From Paraburkholderia agricolaris (GTDB lineage: Bacteria > Pseudomonadota > Gammaproteobacteria > Burkholderiales > Burkholderiaceae), in contig NZ_QPER01000001.1 of NCBI RefSeq assembly GCF_009455635.1, positions 4,154,001 through 4,218,000 on the forward strand: DNA of 64,000 bases. Reading direction: 5' to 3'. Under the pieces are notes generated by a model, which saw nothing but the letters and a program-made list of their open reading frames with translations, did not search any database and was not told the origin of the DNA. The translations under genes were made by a program, and so were the position numbers. How positions within the stretch are numbered: the first letter of the stretch is position 1; each line of letters begins with the position of its first letter. This document shows positions 14,999 through 25,135 of the stretch, piece after piece.

Positions 14999-16006
14999 AT
15001 GCTCACGTTTCAGCAAATCATCCTGACACTGCAGTCCTACTGGGATCAGCAGGGTTGCGCGTTGCTCCAGCCGATCGACATGGAAGTCGGCGCGGGCACG
15101 TCCCACGTCCATACTTTCCTGCGCGCAATCGGTCCGGAACCGTGGCGCGCCGCCTATGTGCAGCCATCGCGCCGCCCGAAAGACGGCCGTTACGGCGAGA
15201 ACCCGAACCGTCTGCAGCATTACTACCAGTACCAGGTCGTGCTCAAGCCGGCGCCGGAAAACATCCTCGATCTGTACCTCGGCTCGCTGGAGGCCTTGGG
15301 CTTCGACCTGAAGCAGAACGACGTGCGCTTCGTCGAGGACGATTGGGAAAACCCGACGCTCGGCGCCTGGGGCCTCGGCTGGGAAGTGTGGCTGAACGGC
15401 ATGGAAGTGACCCAGTTCACCTACTTCCAGCAGGTCGGCGGTCTGGATTGCAAGCCGGTGCTCGGCGAAATCACCTACGGCCTCGAACGTCTCGCGATGT
15501 ACCTGCAGAAGGTCGAAAACGTTTACGACCTGGTCTGGACCGAGTGGGAAGAGCAAGGCCCGAACGGCCCGGAACTTCGTCGCCTGACGTACGGCGACGT
15601 GTACCACCAGAACGAAGTCGAACAGTCGACCTACAACTTCGAGCACGCGAACGTCGATCTGCTGTTCACGTTCTTCAACAGCTACGAAGCGGAAGCCAAG
15701 CGCATGATCGAAGCGCAGATCGCGCTGCCCGCTTATGAACTGGTGCTGAAGGCCGGCCACACGTTCAACCTGCTCGACGCCCGCGGGGCAATCTCCGTCA
15801 CGGAACGTGCGGCCTATATCGGCCGGATCCGCGCGCTGTCGCGTCTGGTCGCGCAGGCTTACTACGACTCGCGCGAGAAGCTCGGTTTCCCGATGCTCGG
15901 CAATCCGGTGCACGGCGTGCCCGGCCTGACGACCGACGAACAGGATGCCGCGATGCCCGCATGGGCGCCGCCGCTGAAAATCGAACGCAAGATCGATCCG
16001 GACTGA
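14999..16006 (+). CDS. glyQ: Glycyl-tRNA synthetase alpha subunit
   Basis: The alpha chain of the alpha2-beta2 glycyl-tRNA synthetase activates glycine with ATP and, with GlyS, loads tRNA-Gly. The 335-residue product begins [20 protein letters not shown], the conserved start, and includes [20 protein letters not shown] and [11 protein letters not shown], family-typical ATP-site motifs. I chose the ATG at 14999: GAAAGG lies 6 bases upstream and this is where family members begin; in-frame ATGs at 14966 and 14981 would only add unconserved residues. glyS follows after 15 bases. Confidence 0.97.
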   Translation: MLTFQQIILTLQSYWDQQGCALLQPIDMEVGAGTSHVHTFLRAIGPEPWRAAYVQPSRRPKDGRYGENPNRLQHYYQYQVVLKPAPENILDLYLGSLEALGFDLKQNDVRFVEDDWENPTLGAWGLGWEVWLNGMEVTQFTYFQQVGGLDCKPVLGEITYGLERLAMYLQKVENVYDLVWTEWEEQGPNGPELRRLTYGDVYHQNEVEQSTYNFEHANVDLLFTFFNSYEAEAKRMIEAQIALPAYELVLKAGHTFNLLDARGAISVTERAAYIGRIRALSRLVAQAYYDSREKLGFPMLGNPVHGVPGLTTDEQDAAMPAWAPPLKIERKIDPD

Positions 16007-16021
16007 CGAGAACATCAAGAA

Positions 16022-18121
16022 ATGACTCAACCCCATCAAGCCACCCTGCTCGTCGAGCTGCTGACCGAAGAACTGCCGCCGAAAGCGCTCGCGCGCCTGG
16101 GCGACGCGTTCGCCGAAGGCATTGCGCAGCGCCTCGCGGCGCGCGATCTGATCGAAGGCGAACTGTCGTTCGAACGTTACGCCACGCCGCGCCGCCTCGC
16201 CGTCACGATCAAGAATGTGCGTGCGGTCGCGCCGGAAAAACACGTGCGCGAAAAAGTGCTGCCGGTTTCGGTCGCGCTCGATAAAGACGGCCAGCCCACC
16301 GCACCGCTCGCCAAGAAACTGGCTGCGCTCGGCTTCCCCGATTTCTCGGTGAACGACCTGGAACGCGGGCAAGACGGCAAGGCCGAAGCCTTCTTCCTGC
16401 GCTACGCCGCGCCGGGCGCCACGCTCGTCGAAGGCCTGCAAAGTGCGCTCAACGAAACGCTCGCCAAGCTGCCAATCCCGAAGGTGATGACGTATCAGCG
16501 CCCGGACGGCACCAACGTGCAGTTCGTGCGCCCGGCGCATCGCCTGACCACCCTGCACGGCGACCAGGTCGTGCCGGTCACGGCGCTCGGTATCGACGCC
16601 GACGACACCACGCTCGGCCATCGCTTCCTGTCCGAAGGCCTGGTGCAGATCCAGCACGCGGATTCGTACGCCGATACGCTGTTGCACAAGGGCCGCGTGG
16701 TCGCGAATTTCGCCGACCGCAAAGAAACCATCCGCACGCATCTGCTCGCGCAAGCCGATGGTGACCAGGTCGTGATGCCCGAATCGCTGCTGGATGAAGT
16801 GAATTCGCTGGTCGAATGGCCGGTGGTCTACGCCTGCCGTTTCGAGGACGAATTCCTGCAAGTACCGCAGGAATGCCTGATCCTGACCATGCAGACGAAC
16901 CAGAAATACTTCGCGCTGACAGACGCGAACGGCAAGCTGCGCTCGCGCTTCCTGATCGTGTCGAATATCGAAACGAAGACGCCGGGCGACATCGTCGAAG
17001 GTAACGAACGCGTGGTGCGTCCGCGTCTGGCCGATGCGAAGTTCTTCTTCGAGCAGGACAAGAAAAAGCCGCTCGCCGAGCGCGTGCCGCTGCTCGCCAA
17101 CGTCGTGTATCACAACAAGCTGGGTTCGGCGCTGCAACGCGTCGAGCGCGTCGAAGCGCTGGCAGGTGCAATCGCCTCGCTGATCGGTGCGGATGCCGCA
17201 CTGGCAAAGCGCGCCGCGCGTCTCTCGAAGGCCGACCTGATCACTGACATGGTCGGCGAATTCCCCGAGCTGCAAGGCACGATGGGTACCTACTACGCGC
17301 GCCACGACGGCGAGCCGGAAGAGGTCGCGCTGGCGTGCTCGGAACACTATCAGCCGCGTTTCTCCGGCGATGCATTGCCCGCCACGGCAACCGGCACCGT
17401 CGTCGCGCTTGCCGACAAGCTCGAAACGCTGGTCGGCATCTGGGGCATCGGCCTGCAACCGACCGGCGAGAAAGACCCGTTCGCGCTGCGCCGTCATGCG
17501 CTGGGCGTACTGCGGATTCTGGTCGAGAAGCAATTGCCGGTCGATCTGATCGAATTGCTGCGCACCGCTTACGCGCAATTTGCCGCCGTGCCGGGTGTCG
17601 CCGATTCGACGCAGGCAATTTACGAATTCAGCATCGACCGCCTGCGCGGTCTGCTGCGCGAACGCGGCTATGCGCCGGGCGAAATCGACGCGGTGCTGGC
17701 ACTGAACCCCACGCGCCTCGACGACATCGTCGCGCGTCTGGATGCGGTGCGCGAGTTCGCGGCGCTGCCGGAAGCGGCCTCGCTCGCGGCGGCTAACAAG
17801 CGCATTTCGAACATCCTGAAGAAGTCGGAAGGCTCGGTCACCGGCGGTGTGCAGGTCACGCTGCTGACCGAAGCGGCGGAAAAAGCCTTGCATGCGCAAC
17901 TGGAGCAGGTCGCACCGCGCGTGCAATCGCAACTCGCCGTGCGCGACTATACGGGCGCGCTGACCGCGCTCGCCGCGTTGCGCGAACCGGTCGATACGTT
18001 CTTCAACGACGTGATGGTCAACGCCGAAGATCCGGCGTTGCGCGCCAACCGTCTGGCTTTGCTCGGCGCGCTGCATCAGCAGATGAATTGCGTCGCCGAC
18101 ATTTCCCGACTCGCCGCCTGA
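16022..18121 (+). CDS. glyS: Glycyl-tRNA synthetase beta subunit
   Basis: The 699-residue beta chain recognises the tRNA and is required for aminoacylation with GlyQ. The start [20 protein letters not shown] is diagnostic for GlyS, and [12 protein letters not shown] and [14 protein letters not shown] end ([20 protein letters not shown]) are conserved. Length is normal. It is transcribed with glyQ and is followed ten bases later by gmhB. No irregularity seen. Confidence 0.97.
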   Translation: MTQPHQATLLVELLTEELPPKALARLGDAFAEGIAQRLAARDLIEGELSFERYATPRRLAVTIKNVRAVAPEKHVREKVLPVSVALDKDGQPTAPLAKKLAALGFPDFSVNDLERGQDGKAEAFFLRYAAPGATLVEGLQSALNETLAKLPIPKVMTYQRPDGTNVQFVRPAHRLTTLHGDQVVPVTALGIDADDTTLGHRFLSEGLVQIQHADSYADTLLHKGRVVANFADRKETIRTHLLAQADGDQVVMPESLLDEVNSLVEWPVVYACRFEDEFLQVPQECLILTMQTNQKYFALTDANGKLRSRFLIVSNIETKTPGDIVEGNERVVRPRLADAKFFFEQDKKKPLAERVPLLANVVYHNKLGSALQRVERVEALAGAIASLIGADAALAKRAARLSKADLITDMVGEFPELQGTMGTYYARHDGEPEEVALACSEHYQPRFSGDALPATATGTVVALADKLETLVGIWGIGLQPTGEKDPFALRRHALGVLRILVEKQLPVDLIELLRTAYAQFAAVPGVADSTQAIYEFSIDRLRGLLRERGYAPGEIDAVLALNPTRLDDIVARLDAVREFAALPEAASLAAANKRISNILKKSEGSVTGGVQVTLLTEAAEKALHAQLEQVAPRVQSQLAVRDYTGALTALAALREPVDTFFNDVMVNAEDPALRANRLALLGALHQQMNCVADISRLAA

Positions 18122-18131
18122 GCCCCGCGCC

Positions 18132-18686
18132 ATGCCGACCAAAAAAGTGGTGATCCTCGACCGCGACGGCGTGATCAACGTCGATTCCGACGCGTTCATC
18201 AAGTCGCCGGACGAATGGGTCGCCCTGCCCGGTTCGCTAGAAGCGATCGCGCGGCTCAACCAGGCGGGTTATCGCATTGCGGTCGCGACCAACCAGTCGG
18301 GCATCGGCCGTGGTCTCTTCGACATGAACGCGCTCAACGCGATGCATCTGAAAATGCATCGCATGGCGGCGGCAGTCGGCGGGCGTATCGACGCGGTGTT
18401 CTTCTGCCCGCATACCGCACAAGATCACTGCGAATGCCGCAAGCCAAAGCCCGGCATGCTGAAGATGATCGCCGAACGTTTCGAAGTCGATCCGCAGCAT
18501 ACGCCGGTGGTCGGCGACGCGATGCGTGACCTGGAAGCAGGCGCTTCGCTCGGACATCCGACCCATCTGGTGCTGACCGGCAAGGGCCGCAAAACGCTCC
18601 AGGCCGGCGGATTGCCCGAAGGCACGCGCGTGCATGACGACCTGCGGGCGTTCGCGCTCGACTTCCTTTCCGCCGCTCAAGAGTGA
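18132..18686 (+). CDS. gmhB: D-glycero-beta-D-manno-heptose 1,7-bisphosphate 7-phosphatase
   Basis: GmhB removes the 7-phosphate from heptose bisphosphate on the way to ADP-heptose for the LPS core. This 184-residue HAD-family enzyme has the nucleophile motif LDRDGVIN (D10, D12), TNQSGIGRG (motif II), a zinc-binding loop with CPHTAQDHCECRKPKPGM, and motif IV VVGDAMRDLEAG. All four are intact and the length is typical. It sits between glyS and plsC in a tightly packed operon, a common order in Burkholderiaceae. Confidence 0.94.
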   Translation: MPTKKVVILDRDGVINVDSDAFIKSPDEWVALPGSLEAIARLNQAGYRIAVATNQSGIGRGLFDMNALNAMHLKMHRMAAAVGGRIDAVFFCPHTAQDHCECRKPKPGMLKMIAERFEVDPQHTPVVGDAMRDLEAGASLGHPTHLVLTGKGRKTLQAGGLPEGTRVHDDLRAFALDFLSAAQE

Positions 18687-18726
18687 CACGCACCACGCGC
18701 GTCCCCAACCCTCACAGACCACGCCG

Positions 18727-19485
18727 ATGCGCTTCATTCGTTCCCTGCTGCTGCTGATCTATTTCGTGCTCTTCACGGTGCCGTACGCCACCGCGTGCTT
18801 CATCGCGTTTCCGTTCATGCGCGCCGACAACCGCTACTGGATGGCAGCCGGCTGGTGCAGCGCCACGCTGCGCACGGTGCGCTGGCTGAACGGCATCCGC
18901 TACAGGATCGAAGGCTTTGAGAACCTTCCCGACGGTCCGGCCGTGCTGCTGTCCAAGCATCAATCGGCGTGGGAAACGCTGGCGTTTCCGGCGCTGATGC
19001 CGCGGCCGCTGTGCTACGTGTTCAAGCGCGAGCTGCTGTACGTGCCGTTTTTTGGTTGGGCGCTCGGCATGCTGAAGATGGTTCACATCGACCGCAAGGA
19101 AGGCAAGTACGCGTTCGAATCAGTCATCAGGCAAGGCAAGCAGCGCATGGCAGAAGGCGCCTGGGTCATCATGTTTCCGGAAGGCACCCGTACGCCGACC
19201 GGCAAGCAGGGCAAGTACAAAACCGGTGGCGCGCGTTTCGCGATTGCCACCGGCGCACCCGTCGTGCCGATCGCGCACAATGCCGGGCGCGTGTGGCCAC
19301 GTAACTCGTTTCTCAAATATGCGGGTATAGTCACAGTGTCGATCGGCAAGCCGATTGACACGACGGGGCTCACGCCCGATGAAGTGAACACGCGCGTCGA
19401 ACAATGGATCGAAGCAGAAATGCGTCGCATCGATCCTACTGCGTACCGCGCGGCGGATAGCAGTTCCGCCGCCGCACCAATCTGA
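18727..19485 (+). CDS. plsC: 1-acyl-sn-glycerol-3-phosphate acyltransferase
   Basis: This 252-residue membrane protein starts with a hydrophobic anchor (FIRSLLLLIYFVLFTVPYATAC) and carries the acyltransferase blocks: SKHQSAWETL (block I), the FKRELLYVPFFGW region (II), FPEGTRTP (III) and a VVPIAHNAG segment (IV). It transfers an acyl chain to lysophosphatidic acid at the inner membrane. Block I has H-x4-E rather than the textbook H-x4-D, a conservative change that I believe is common in this branch. I chose the ATG at 18727, since earlier in-frame codons overlap gmhB and give a non-conserved tail. Confidence 0.92.
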   Translation: MRFIRSLLLLIYFVLFTVPYATACFIAFPFMRADNRYWMAAGWCSATLRTVRWLNGIRYRIEGFENLPDGPAVLLSKHQSAWETLAFPALMPRPLCYVFKRELLYVPFFGWALGMLKMVHIDRKEGKYAFESVIRQGKQRMAEGAWVIMFPEGTRTPTGKQGKYKTGGARFAIATGAPVVPIAHNAGRVWPRNSFLKYAGIVTVSIGKPIDTTGLTPDEVNTRVEQWIEAEMRRIDPTAYRAADSSSAAAPI

Positions 19486-19529
19486 CGCGCCCGCGCCCTC
19501 GAAGGCGCATTTGCGCGAAGCCGAATCCG

Positions 19530-20420
19530 ATGCAGAAGTCTCCTACGTCGCAGCCCGCTGTGGCGCTCGATAACCGGCAGCTCGATCTCCCGCTCTTCGC
19601 CGAGCCGGGGTCGACGTCGTCGTCCCCAACACCCTCCGCTCCGTCCGCGGGTTCGCAGAGCGGGCAGCAGCCGGCCGTGCCGCTCGCGCCGGACGGCACC
19701 AAGCTGCGCAGCCTCACCATCGGTTCGCGCACGCTGCACTACGTACTCAAGCGCTCGGCACGCCGTTCGATCGGGTTTGCGATCGACAGCACCGGCCTGA
19801 TGATTACCGCACCACGTTGGGTCACGCTCGCCGACATCGAAACCGCGATCACCGAAAAGCAGCGCTGGATTTTCACTAAGCTGATCGAGTGGCAAACGCG
19901 TGTCGAACAGCGCGCGCTGCCCAAGGTCGACTGGAAAGACGGTGCGGAAGTGCCGTATCTCGGCCAGCCCGTGCGTGTGAAGCTCGGCTCGCCGCAAGGC
20001 ACGCTCGCGTTCAATGCGGCTGAAGCCGCGTTGCAGGTTCCACTGCCGTTGCAAGCCGATCCGCAGCAGATCAAGGATCGCGTGCAAGGCTGGCTGCAGG
20101 GCGAAGCAAAACGTCTGTTCGGCGAGCGCCTCGCGATCTACGCGGAAAAGCTAGGTGTCAACTATCGTGCGTATGCGCTCTCTTCAGCGGCCACCCGTTG
20201 GGGCAGTTGTTCAAGCGACGGCAAGATCCGCCTGAACTGGCGGCTGATTCACTTCCCGTTGTCGATCATCGACTACGTCGTCGCGCACGAACTCGCGCAT
20301 CTGCGGGAGATGAATCACAGCCCGCGCTTCTGGCAGACGGTCGAATCGATTTTTCCGGAATTCCGCGAAGCGCGGCAGACGTTGAAGTCGCATCCGCCGG
20401 AATTGCTGCCGACGCTTTAG
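19530..20420 (+). CDS. YgjP-like zinc metallopeptidase (M48/SprT-like)
   Basis: The C-terminal half of this 296-residue protein contains WGSCSSDGKIRLNWRLIHFP followed by YVVAHELAHLREMNHSPRFW, the HExxH zinc motif with the third ligand in NHSPRFW, as in the YgjP/DUF45 family. The first 60 residues are a proline/serine-rich low-complexity region. Members are small cytosolic proteases or protease-like proteins of uncertain substrate; some lie near restriction genes, but here it closes a housekeeping operon, 44 bases after plsC. Catalytic residues are present, so activity is plausible. Confidence 0.85.
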   Translation: MQKSPTSQPAVALDNRQLDLPLFAEPGSTSSSPTPSAPSAGSQSGQQPAVPLAPDGTKLRSLTIGSRTLHYVLKRSARRSIGFAIDSTGLMITAPRWVTLADIETAITEKQRWIFTKLIEWQTRVEQRALPKVDWKDGAEVPYLGQPVRVKLGSPQGTLAFNAAEAALQVPLPLQADPQQIKDRVQGWLQGEAKRLFGERLAIYAEKLGVNYRAYALSSAATRWGSCSSDGKIRLNWRLIHFPLSIIDYVVAHELAHLREMNHSPRFWQTVESIFPEFREARQTLKSHPPELLPTL

Positions 20421-20439
20421 AACCCTCGGGCTTTCTTCG

Positions 20440-20482
20440 GCACAAAGCCGCAAAGGCACAAAGCCGCGAAGCCTCAAAGCCG
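20440..20482. repeat. Short tandem repeat, 16-base unit
   Basis: GCACAAAGCCGCAAAG and GCACAAAGCCGCGAAG follow one another, then a partial third unit. It fills the space between the convergent ygjP-like and NTF2-like genes; nothing else is seen in 20421-20522. Confidence 0.6.
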
Positions 20483-20522
20483 GTGCCTCGACCCGACGCA
20501 CCGGCGTTCCAAAACCCGCCAT

Positions 20523-20921
20523 TTACTCCGTGCAGAAAGTTTCCTGCAGGTGACGCCACATCACCTTGCCGTGTGCGTCGAGTTCCAGCACCGCTGTCGA
20601 GCGTCGCACGTTCGCATTGCCCGCGCTGTCGCGCTGATACTCGCGATATTTCACCACCGCGCCCGACGGATACTCGGAGACGATTTCCATATCGCGGATG
20701 GTGATCTGCGAGCCGGGTCGCGCGCCGTTCAGCTTCGTGAAGATCGCGCGCAGGCCCGCGTGGTCGAGTGCGAGACCGGACGGCATGACCATCGTGAATT
20801 GCGGAGCAAAGCGCGCCATGATGTGTTCCAGCGCGCCGTGATCCGCGGAGCCGTCGAACAACGCCTGAATTTCGACGTGAATGTCGGCAAGTTCGTTGAA
20901 GTAGGGATTGCTGTTATTCAT
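20523..20921 (-). CDS. NTF2-like/SnoaL-fold protein
   Basis: The 132-residue product looks like a single cone-shaped alpha+beta barrel of the NTF2 superfamily (DUF4440-like): an N-terminal helix EIQALFDGSAD, then HIMARFAPQFTMVMPSG, an ISKE-like middle and a final beta hairpin VLELDAHGKVMWRHLQETF. Such proteins range from isomerases to ligand-binding proteins, so no reaction can be given. It is read in the same direction as gloA, 26 bases downstream, and may be its operon partner. Confidence 0.75.
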   Translation of the reverse strand: MNNSNPYFNELADIHVEIQALFDGSADHGALEHIMARFAPQFTMVMPSGLALDHAGLRAIFTKLNGARPGSQITIRDMEIVSEYPSGAVVKYREYQRDSAGNANVRRSTAVLELDAHGKVMWRHLQETFCTE

Positions 20922-20947
20922 CGCTTGTCCTCACCCTGCCGCTTACG

Positions 20948-21334
20948 TCACTTTTTCTTCTGGATGAACTCGATCTTGTAGCCATCCGGATCTTCGACGA
21001 AAGCAATCACGGTGGTGCCGTGTTTCATCGGGCCGGCTTCGCGCACGACCTTGCCGCCTTGAGCCTTGATCTTGTCGCATGCTGCATAGGCGTCTTCCAC
21101 TTCGACCGCGAGGTGGCCAAAGCCGCTGCCGAGGTCATACGACGGCGTGTCCCAGTTGTGCGTCAGCTCGAGGACGGTGCCGCTGCGTTCGTCTTCATAG
21201 CCGACAAACGCCAGCGTAAATTTACCTTCCGGATAATCGTCCCGGCGCAGCAATTTCATGCCGAGCAGGTCGGTGTAAAACGCAATCGAACGGTCCAGGT
21301 CGCCGACCCGGAGCATGGTGTGAAGCAGGCGCAT
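20948..21334 (-). CDS. gloA: Lactoylglutathione lyase (glyoxalase I)
   Basis: GloA converts the hemithioacetal of methylglyoxal and glutathione to S-lactoylglutathione. The 128-residue sequence has the bacterial Ni/Co-type layout: [20 protein letters not shown] (metal ligand H5), the [11 protein letters not shown] segment with the second ligand [12 protein letters not shown] (H) and [11 protein letters not shown] (E). Length and all four ligands fit. The only in-frame start is ATG 21334. It is cytosolic and detoxifies glycolytic by-products. Confidence 0.95.
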   Translation of the reverse strand: MRLLHTMLRVGDLDRSIAFYTDLLGMKLLRRDDYPEGKFTLAFVGYEDERSGTVLELTHNWDTPSYDLGSGFGHLAVEVEDAYAACDKIKAQGGKVVREAGPMKHGTTVIAFVEDPDGYKIEFIQKKK

Positions 21335-21456
21335 CGTGTACTCCCTAGTGCGTGATGTCGAGAACGAGAATGTACCCGGAATTACGCCACGCTGCAGGGA
21401 GCCTCAACGTTGCAGCATGTGGGAAACCCACGTCAGGACACACGACACGCCCATTT

Positions 21457-23109
21457 TCAGCCCGCGCTCTTCACCTCGTCGCGCAATACGCGCCGCAAAA
21501 TCTTGCCGACGTTAGTCTTTGGCAGTTCGCTGCGAAACTCGATGATTTTGGGGCGCTTGTAACCCGTCAGTTGCTCCTTGCAGAAGGCGAGAATCTCCGC
21601 TTCGGTGAGCGCGGGGTCTTTCCTGACCACATAAAGCTTCACCACCTCCCCCGCATCCGCGTCCGGCACGCCGACCGCCACCACTTCGAACACGCCCGGG
21701 TGCTTCGCCACCACGTCCTCGATTTCGTTTGGATAGACGTTGAAGCCCGACACCAGAATCATGTCCTTCTTGCGATCGACGATCTTCACGAAACCTTCTT
21801 CCGTCATTACGCCAATGTCGCCGGATTTGAAGAAGCCATCCGGCGTCATCACCTTGGCGGTTTCATCGGGACGGTTCCAGTAGCCGGCCATCACCTGCGG
21901 CCCGCGAATGCAGATTTCGCCGCGCTCGCCGAGCGGCACTTCGTGACCGGCGTCGTCGCGAATCGAAATATCCGTGGACGGCAACGGCAAACCAACCGTC
22001 CCGGTGAATGCGGTGGACGTCGGCAGATTGGTGGTGGCGCACGGCGAGGTTTCCGAGAGCCCATAACCTTCGACAATCGGCACGCCGGTCACCGCTTGCC
22101 AGCGTTGCGCAACGGCTTGTTGCACCGCCATGCCGCCGCCATTCGATTGCACCAGCTTCGAGAAGTCGAGCGTCTTGAAGTCGGGTTCGTTCAGCAGCGC
22201 GTTGTACATCGTGTTCACGCCGGGGAACGAGTTGAGCGCGAAGCCTTGCAAGGCTTTGATCATCCCGGGCAGATCGCGCGGATTTGGAATCAGGATGCCC
22301 AGGCCGCCACAACGTATCGTCAGCAAACCGCAGATTGTCAGCCCGAAGATGTGATAAAGCGGCAGCGCGACGACCGTGATGTACTGCTTGATATCGCTGC
22401 GCTCGCGATAAACCGGCTCGCGCCACAACGCCGATTGCAGGACGTTGGCGATCAGATTGCCATGCAGCAAGGTGGCGCCCTTCGAAACACCGGTGGTGCC
22501 GCCCGTGTATTGGAGCACGGCCACGTCGTTCTGCGTGAGCGCGACCGGCGTGAAGCCCGCCTCCGCACCGCGGGCGATCGCATCGTCCAGCGCGATACAT
22601 GAACTTGGCGGCACATCGCCCGCAACCACGGGGCTCCCCGCACCGAGCATCTCGCCGATCGAGGTCAGCACAACATGCTTGACCGACGTATGCGCCTGCA
22701 CCGCCTCAAGTGTCTTCGTGAACGTGTCGAGCAGCACGATTGCTTGCGCGCCGCTATCGATCAACTGATGCTCCAGCTCTCGCGGCGTATACAGCGGATT
22801 GACGTTCACCACCACGTAACCGGCACGCAGAATGGCTGCCATGGCCACCGGATACTGCAGCACATTCGGCAGCATCACAGCAATACGCGCGCCCCGCGCA
22901 AGACCCAGCCGTTGAAACCATGCGGCAAGATCACGCGACTTCGCATCCAGTTCGCCGTAGGTCAGTTCACGGCCCATGCAGACGAACGCGCGCTCGGCCG
23001 CGTGCGCCACGAAACTCTGCTCCAGCATGTCGCCAACGGAACTGAACCGCGTAGCGTCGATCTCCGCCGGGACGCCCGGCGGGTAGGACTTCAACCATAT
23101 TTTTTCCAA
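21457..23109 (-). CDS. fadD: Long-chain fatty acid-CoA ligase
   Basis: The 550-residue enzyme activates fatty acids to acyl-CoA via acyl-AMP. Seen motifs: the P-loop-like YTGGTTGVSKGATLLHGN, GYGLSETSPCATTN, the GDIGVMTEEGF hinge with DRKKDMILVSGFNVYP, and the C-terminal catalytic lysine in LPKTNVGKILRR. I chose a TTG start at 23109 because AAGGAGG sits about five bases before it and the encoded beginning, LEKIWLKSYPPGVPAEIDA, equals the usual FadD start; earlier codons to 23169 would add an unconserved tail. It lies downstream of the alkylsulfatase gene (97-base gap), so it may activate the fatty acid made from the released alcohol. Confidence 0.92.
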   Translation of the reverse strand: MEKIWLKSYPPGVPAEIDATRFSSVGDMLEQSFVAHAAERAFVCMGRELTYGELDAKSRDLAAWFQRLGLARGARIAVMLPNVLQYPVAMAAILRAGYVVVNVNPLYTPRELEHQLIDSGAQAIVLLDTFTKTLEAVQAHTSVKHVVLTSIGEMLGAGSPVVAGDVPPSSCIALDDAIARGAEAGFTPVALTQNDVAVLQYTGGTTGVSKGATLLHGNLIANVLQSALWREPVYRERSDIKQYITVVALPLYHIFGLTICGLLTIRCGGLGILIPNPRDLPGMIKALQGFALNSFPGVNTMYNALLNEPDFKTLDFSKLVQSNGGGMAVQQAVAQRWQAVTGVPIVEGYGLSETSPCATTNLPTSTAFTGTVGLPLPSTDISIRDDAGHEVPLGERGEICIRGPQVMAGYWNRPDETAKVMTPDGFFKSGDIGVMTEEGFVKIVDRKKDMILVSGFNVYPNEIEDVVAKHPGVFEVVAVGVPDADAGEVVKLYVVRKDPALTEAEILAFCKEQLTGYKRPKIIEFRSELPKTNVGKILRRVLRDEVKSAG

Positions 23110-23205
23110 GTCTCCTCCTTGTGTTTCGTATCGCGCTGCGCCAATGCACGATGTGGCGCGCTGCGCCAACGCACCGAAGCGCGCGACGCCGCTTCTATCC
23201 TGGCT

Positions 23206-25026
23206 CTATCGCGTGGTCAGTGCGGGCATCCGCCGTACCGGCCGGTCGAAGCAGTCAAAAAACTCGCGCAACTGCCCGGCCGTGCCGCGCTCCAGGGTTA
23301 CTGCGCCGCTCTCGAGACACTTCGGCAACTGCGCCGCCATGTCGCGAAGCATACTGTACAAGGTGGCGGTTTCCAGCGCGAGTTGGACGTCGATCGTCGC
23401 AGGGGCTAGCTCGTGAATCTGCAACACGCCACGCCGCAATTCGAGCACGTATGTTTCATCGCGATCCGTCACGCGGAATGCGAGCGTCATCTGTACGTCG
23501 GTACAACGTTGCGGATCGACGTTCACGCTGAAGCGCTGGAACACATTGCGCAACGGTTGAGCGCGCAACACATCCACCGAGGCGAGGCTCGAACTGCCGC
23601 CAAACGGCAATTCGTCATAGGCGTGTTCGAGCTCGCGTGCCGCGCTCAGGTACCAGTTGCGCCAATTGGTGTTCACCGTACGGTAGCCCAATTCGCGCAA
23701 CGCGCTCGCCTTGAGATTGCGTGCATCGGTGTCGGTTTTGTCGAGACGCACCAGCAGCGTGGCCAGCTCCGCGGCCCAGCGCCAGTCTGAATCGTCTAAC
23801 GCCGCGCGCACGGCGGCGCGCACCGCTTCTGCGCCGCCCATCATCTGCACCATGCGCTGCGAACGCTCAACGCGCGGCAACGGATCGAGCGATGCCGGAT
23901 CGCCGTCGAACCAGCCGAGCTGGCCGCTATACACCTGTCGTACCGAATGCTTGACTGTGCCGTAGTACTCGCCGAGCCATGCATGTTCCGCGAGATGAGG
24001 CGGCAGCGCGGGAATCGCCTCGGCGAGTTCATCCGGACTCAGACCGAAGTTCATCTGGCGGATGGTCTGGTCGTGGATGAACTGGATAGCGTCGCGATAC
24101 ACGCACAACACCTCGGCAACGTATTGCGCGCCCGATACCGGGCGGCCATGCGCCGGCACCATATGCGCCGCATTGAAGCCGCGCATCATGTCGATCGTCT
24201 GATACCAGCGCACCGGATCGCGATAACGCGTGCCGCGCAGCGTATGCACGTTCGCGAGACACTCGCCCTGGATCACTTCCGCCGACAGCAGTACTCCGAG
24301 CTCGGGCAGCCACATGACGATTTCGTCGTCGGCTTCGGAAGGCGCATAGCGGAACTCGAAACGCACGCCCGCCAGCACGATGTCGAGCCTGTCGTCGAAC
24401 ACACGGGTCGGCGCGAAGAAACTCGCCGGCTCGGCGATCAGAACCGGCCCGATACCCGCGTTGACCTTGCCGGTCGCGCCCTCCGGGAGCAGGGTGCCGA
24501 AGCTGTACGCCGAACGCGTGGCGAGAATCGGCGCCACGAGATTCGCGTTGTTGATCACGGTTTCCATCAACGAGCGGTGCGCGATGATCTCAATGCTGCC
24601 TGCCTCGAGCGCGGCTTCGTCGACAAAAGCACGCACGCCGCCCGTATGGTCCGTGTGGTTGTGCGTGTAGACCACGGCCTTGACCGGCAGCTTTGCGTGC
24701 CGCGGATCGATCGAGCAGAAATCTTCATAGATGCGTTTCGCAGCGGACACCGCTTCGGTCGCGTCGATGACCACGATGCCGTCGTCGCCCACCACGAAGA
24801 TGATGTTCGCGATCGCATAGCCGACCGCGCAATACACGCGCTCGGCGACGCGGTAGATCCGCTGCGCCATGCGTCGCGAGTGTTCAGTGAGGCGTGGCGG
24901 CACGGTCGGCGCAGCAATCGTGAACGCGAGATTCACACCGGCGTCGAACGCGACGTCGAGCGGTTCGCCAAGATGCGGCGCATCGAAGGCGGGATTACGG
25001 ACCCGTTCCGGGCAACATGAACTCAT
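23206..25026 (-). CDS. Alkylsulfatase-like metallo-beta-lactamase fold protein
   Basis: This 606-residue protein has the metal site YTHNHTDHTGG (H122, H124, D126, H127), further ligands in LSAEVIQGE and MVPAHGRPV, a middle helical dimerisation region (YGTVKHSVRQVYSGQLGWFDG is the family signature) and a sterol-carrier-like C-terminal domain. This is the architecture of SdsA1/BDS1-type linear alkylsulfatases that release sulfate and alcohol from surfactants such as SDS. No signal peptide is evident, so it is probably cytosolic. ATG 25026 was chosen because AAGGAG lies 8 bases upstream; the open frame to 25155 would run over the tetR end. Its own promoter region holds a TetR operator candidate. 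Confidence 0.88.
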   Translation of the reverse strand: MSSCCPERVRNPAFDAPHLGEPLDVAFDAGVNLAFTIAAPTVPPRLTEHSRRMAQRIYRVAERVYCAVGYAIANIIFVVGDDGIVVIDATEAVSAAKRIYEDFCSIDPRHAKLPVKAVVYTHNHTDHTGGVRAFVDEAALEAGSIEIIAHRSLMETVINNANLVAPILATRSAYSFGTLLPEGATGKVNAGIGPVLIAEPASFFAPTRVFDDRLDIVLAGVRFEFRYAPSEADDEIVMWLPELGVLLSAEVIQGECLANVHTLRGTRYRDPVRWYQTIDMMRGFNAAHMVPAHGRPVSGAQYVAEVLCVYRDAIQFIHDQTIRQMNFGLSPDELAEAIPALPPHLAEHAWLGEYYGTVKHSVRQVYSGQLGWFDGDPASLDPLPRVERSQRMVQMMGGAEAVRAAVRAALDDSDWRWAAELATLLVRLDKTDTDARNLKASALRELGYRTVNTNWRNWYLSAARELEHAYDELPFGGSSSLASVDVLRAQPLRNVFQRFSVNVDPQRCTDVQMTLAFRVTDRDETYVLELRRGVLQIHELAPATIDVQLALETATLYSMLRDMAAQLPKCLESGAVTLERGTAGQLREFFDCFDRPVRRMPALTTR

Positions 25027-25102
25027 GCAGTGTCTCCTTGAAGGTTCGGCGGCGCGTAATGGAAATCGCGCGGCATCCGGATAGTTTTCTGACATACAGA
25101 AC

Positions 25103-25118
25103 CGGAATTCCGATTCCG
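25103..25118. promoter_or_regulatory. Candidate TetR operator at the alkylsulfatase promoter
   Basis: CGGAAT-TCCG-ATTCCG: the arms are exact reverse complements separated by four bases, 77 bases before the alkylsulfatase start. The same arms and spacing occur at 25880-25895 upstream of tetR. Confidence 0.65.
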
Positions 25119-25135
25119 TTTTTTGGGCAAAAAAA

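Noticed and set aside
14912..18259. A 1115-codon open frame on the minus strand
   Set aside because: It lies entirely antisense to glyQ and glyS, whose products are unmistakable; the frame is an effect of high GC codon use and its translation is low-complexity R/H/Q-rich.
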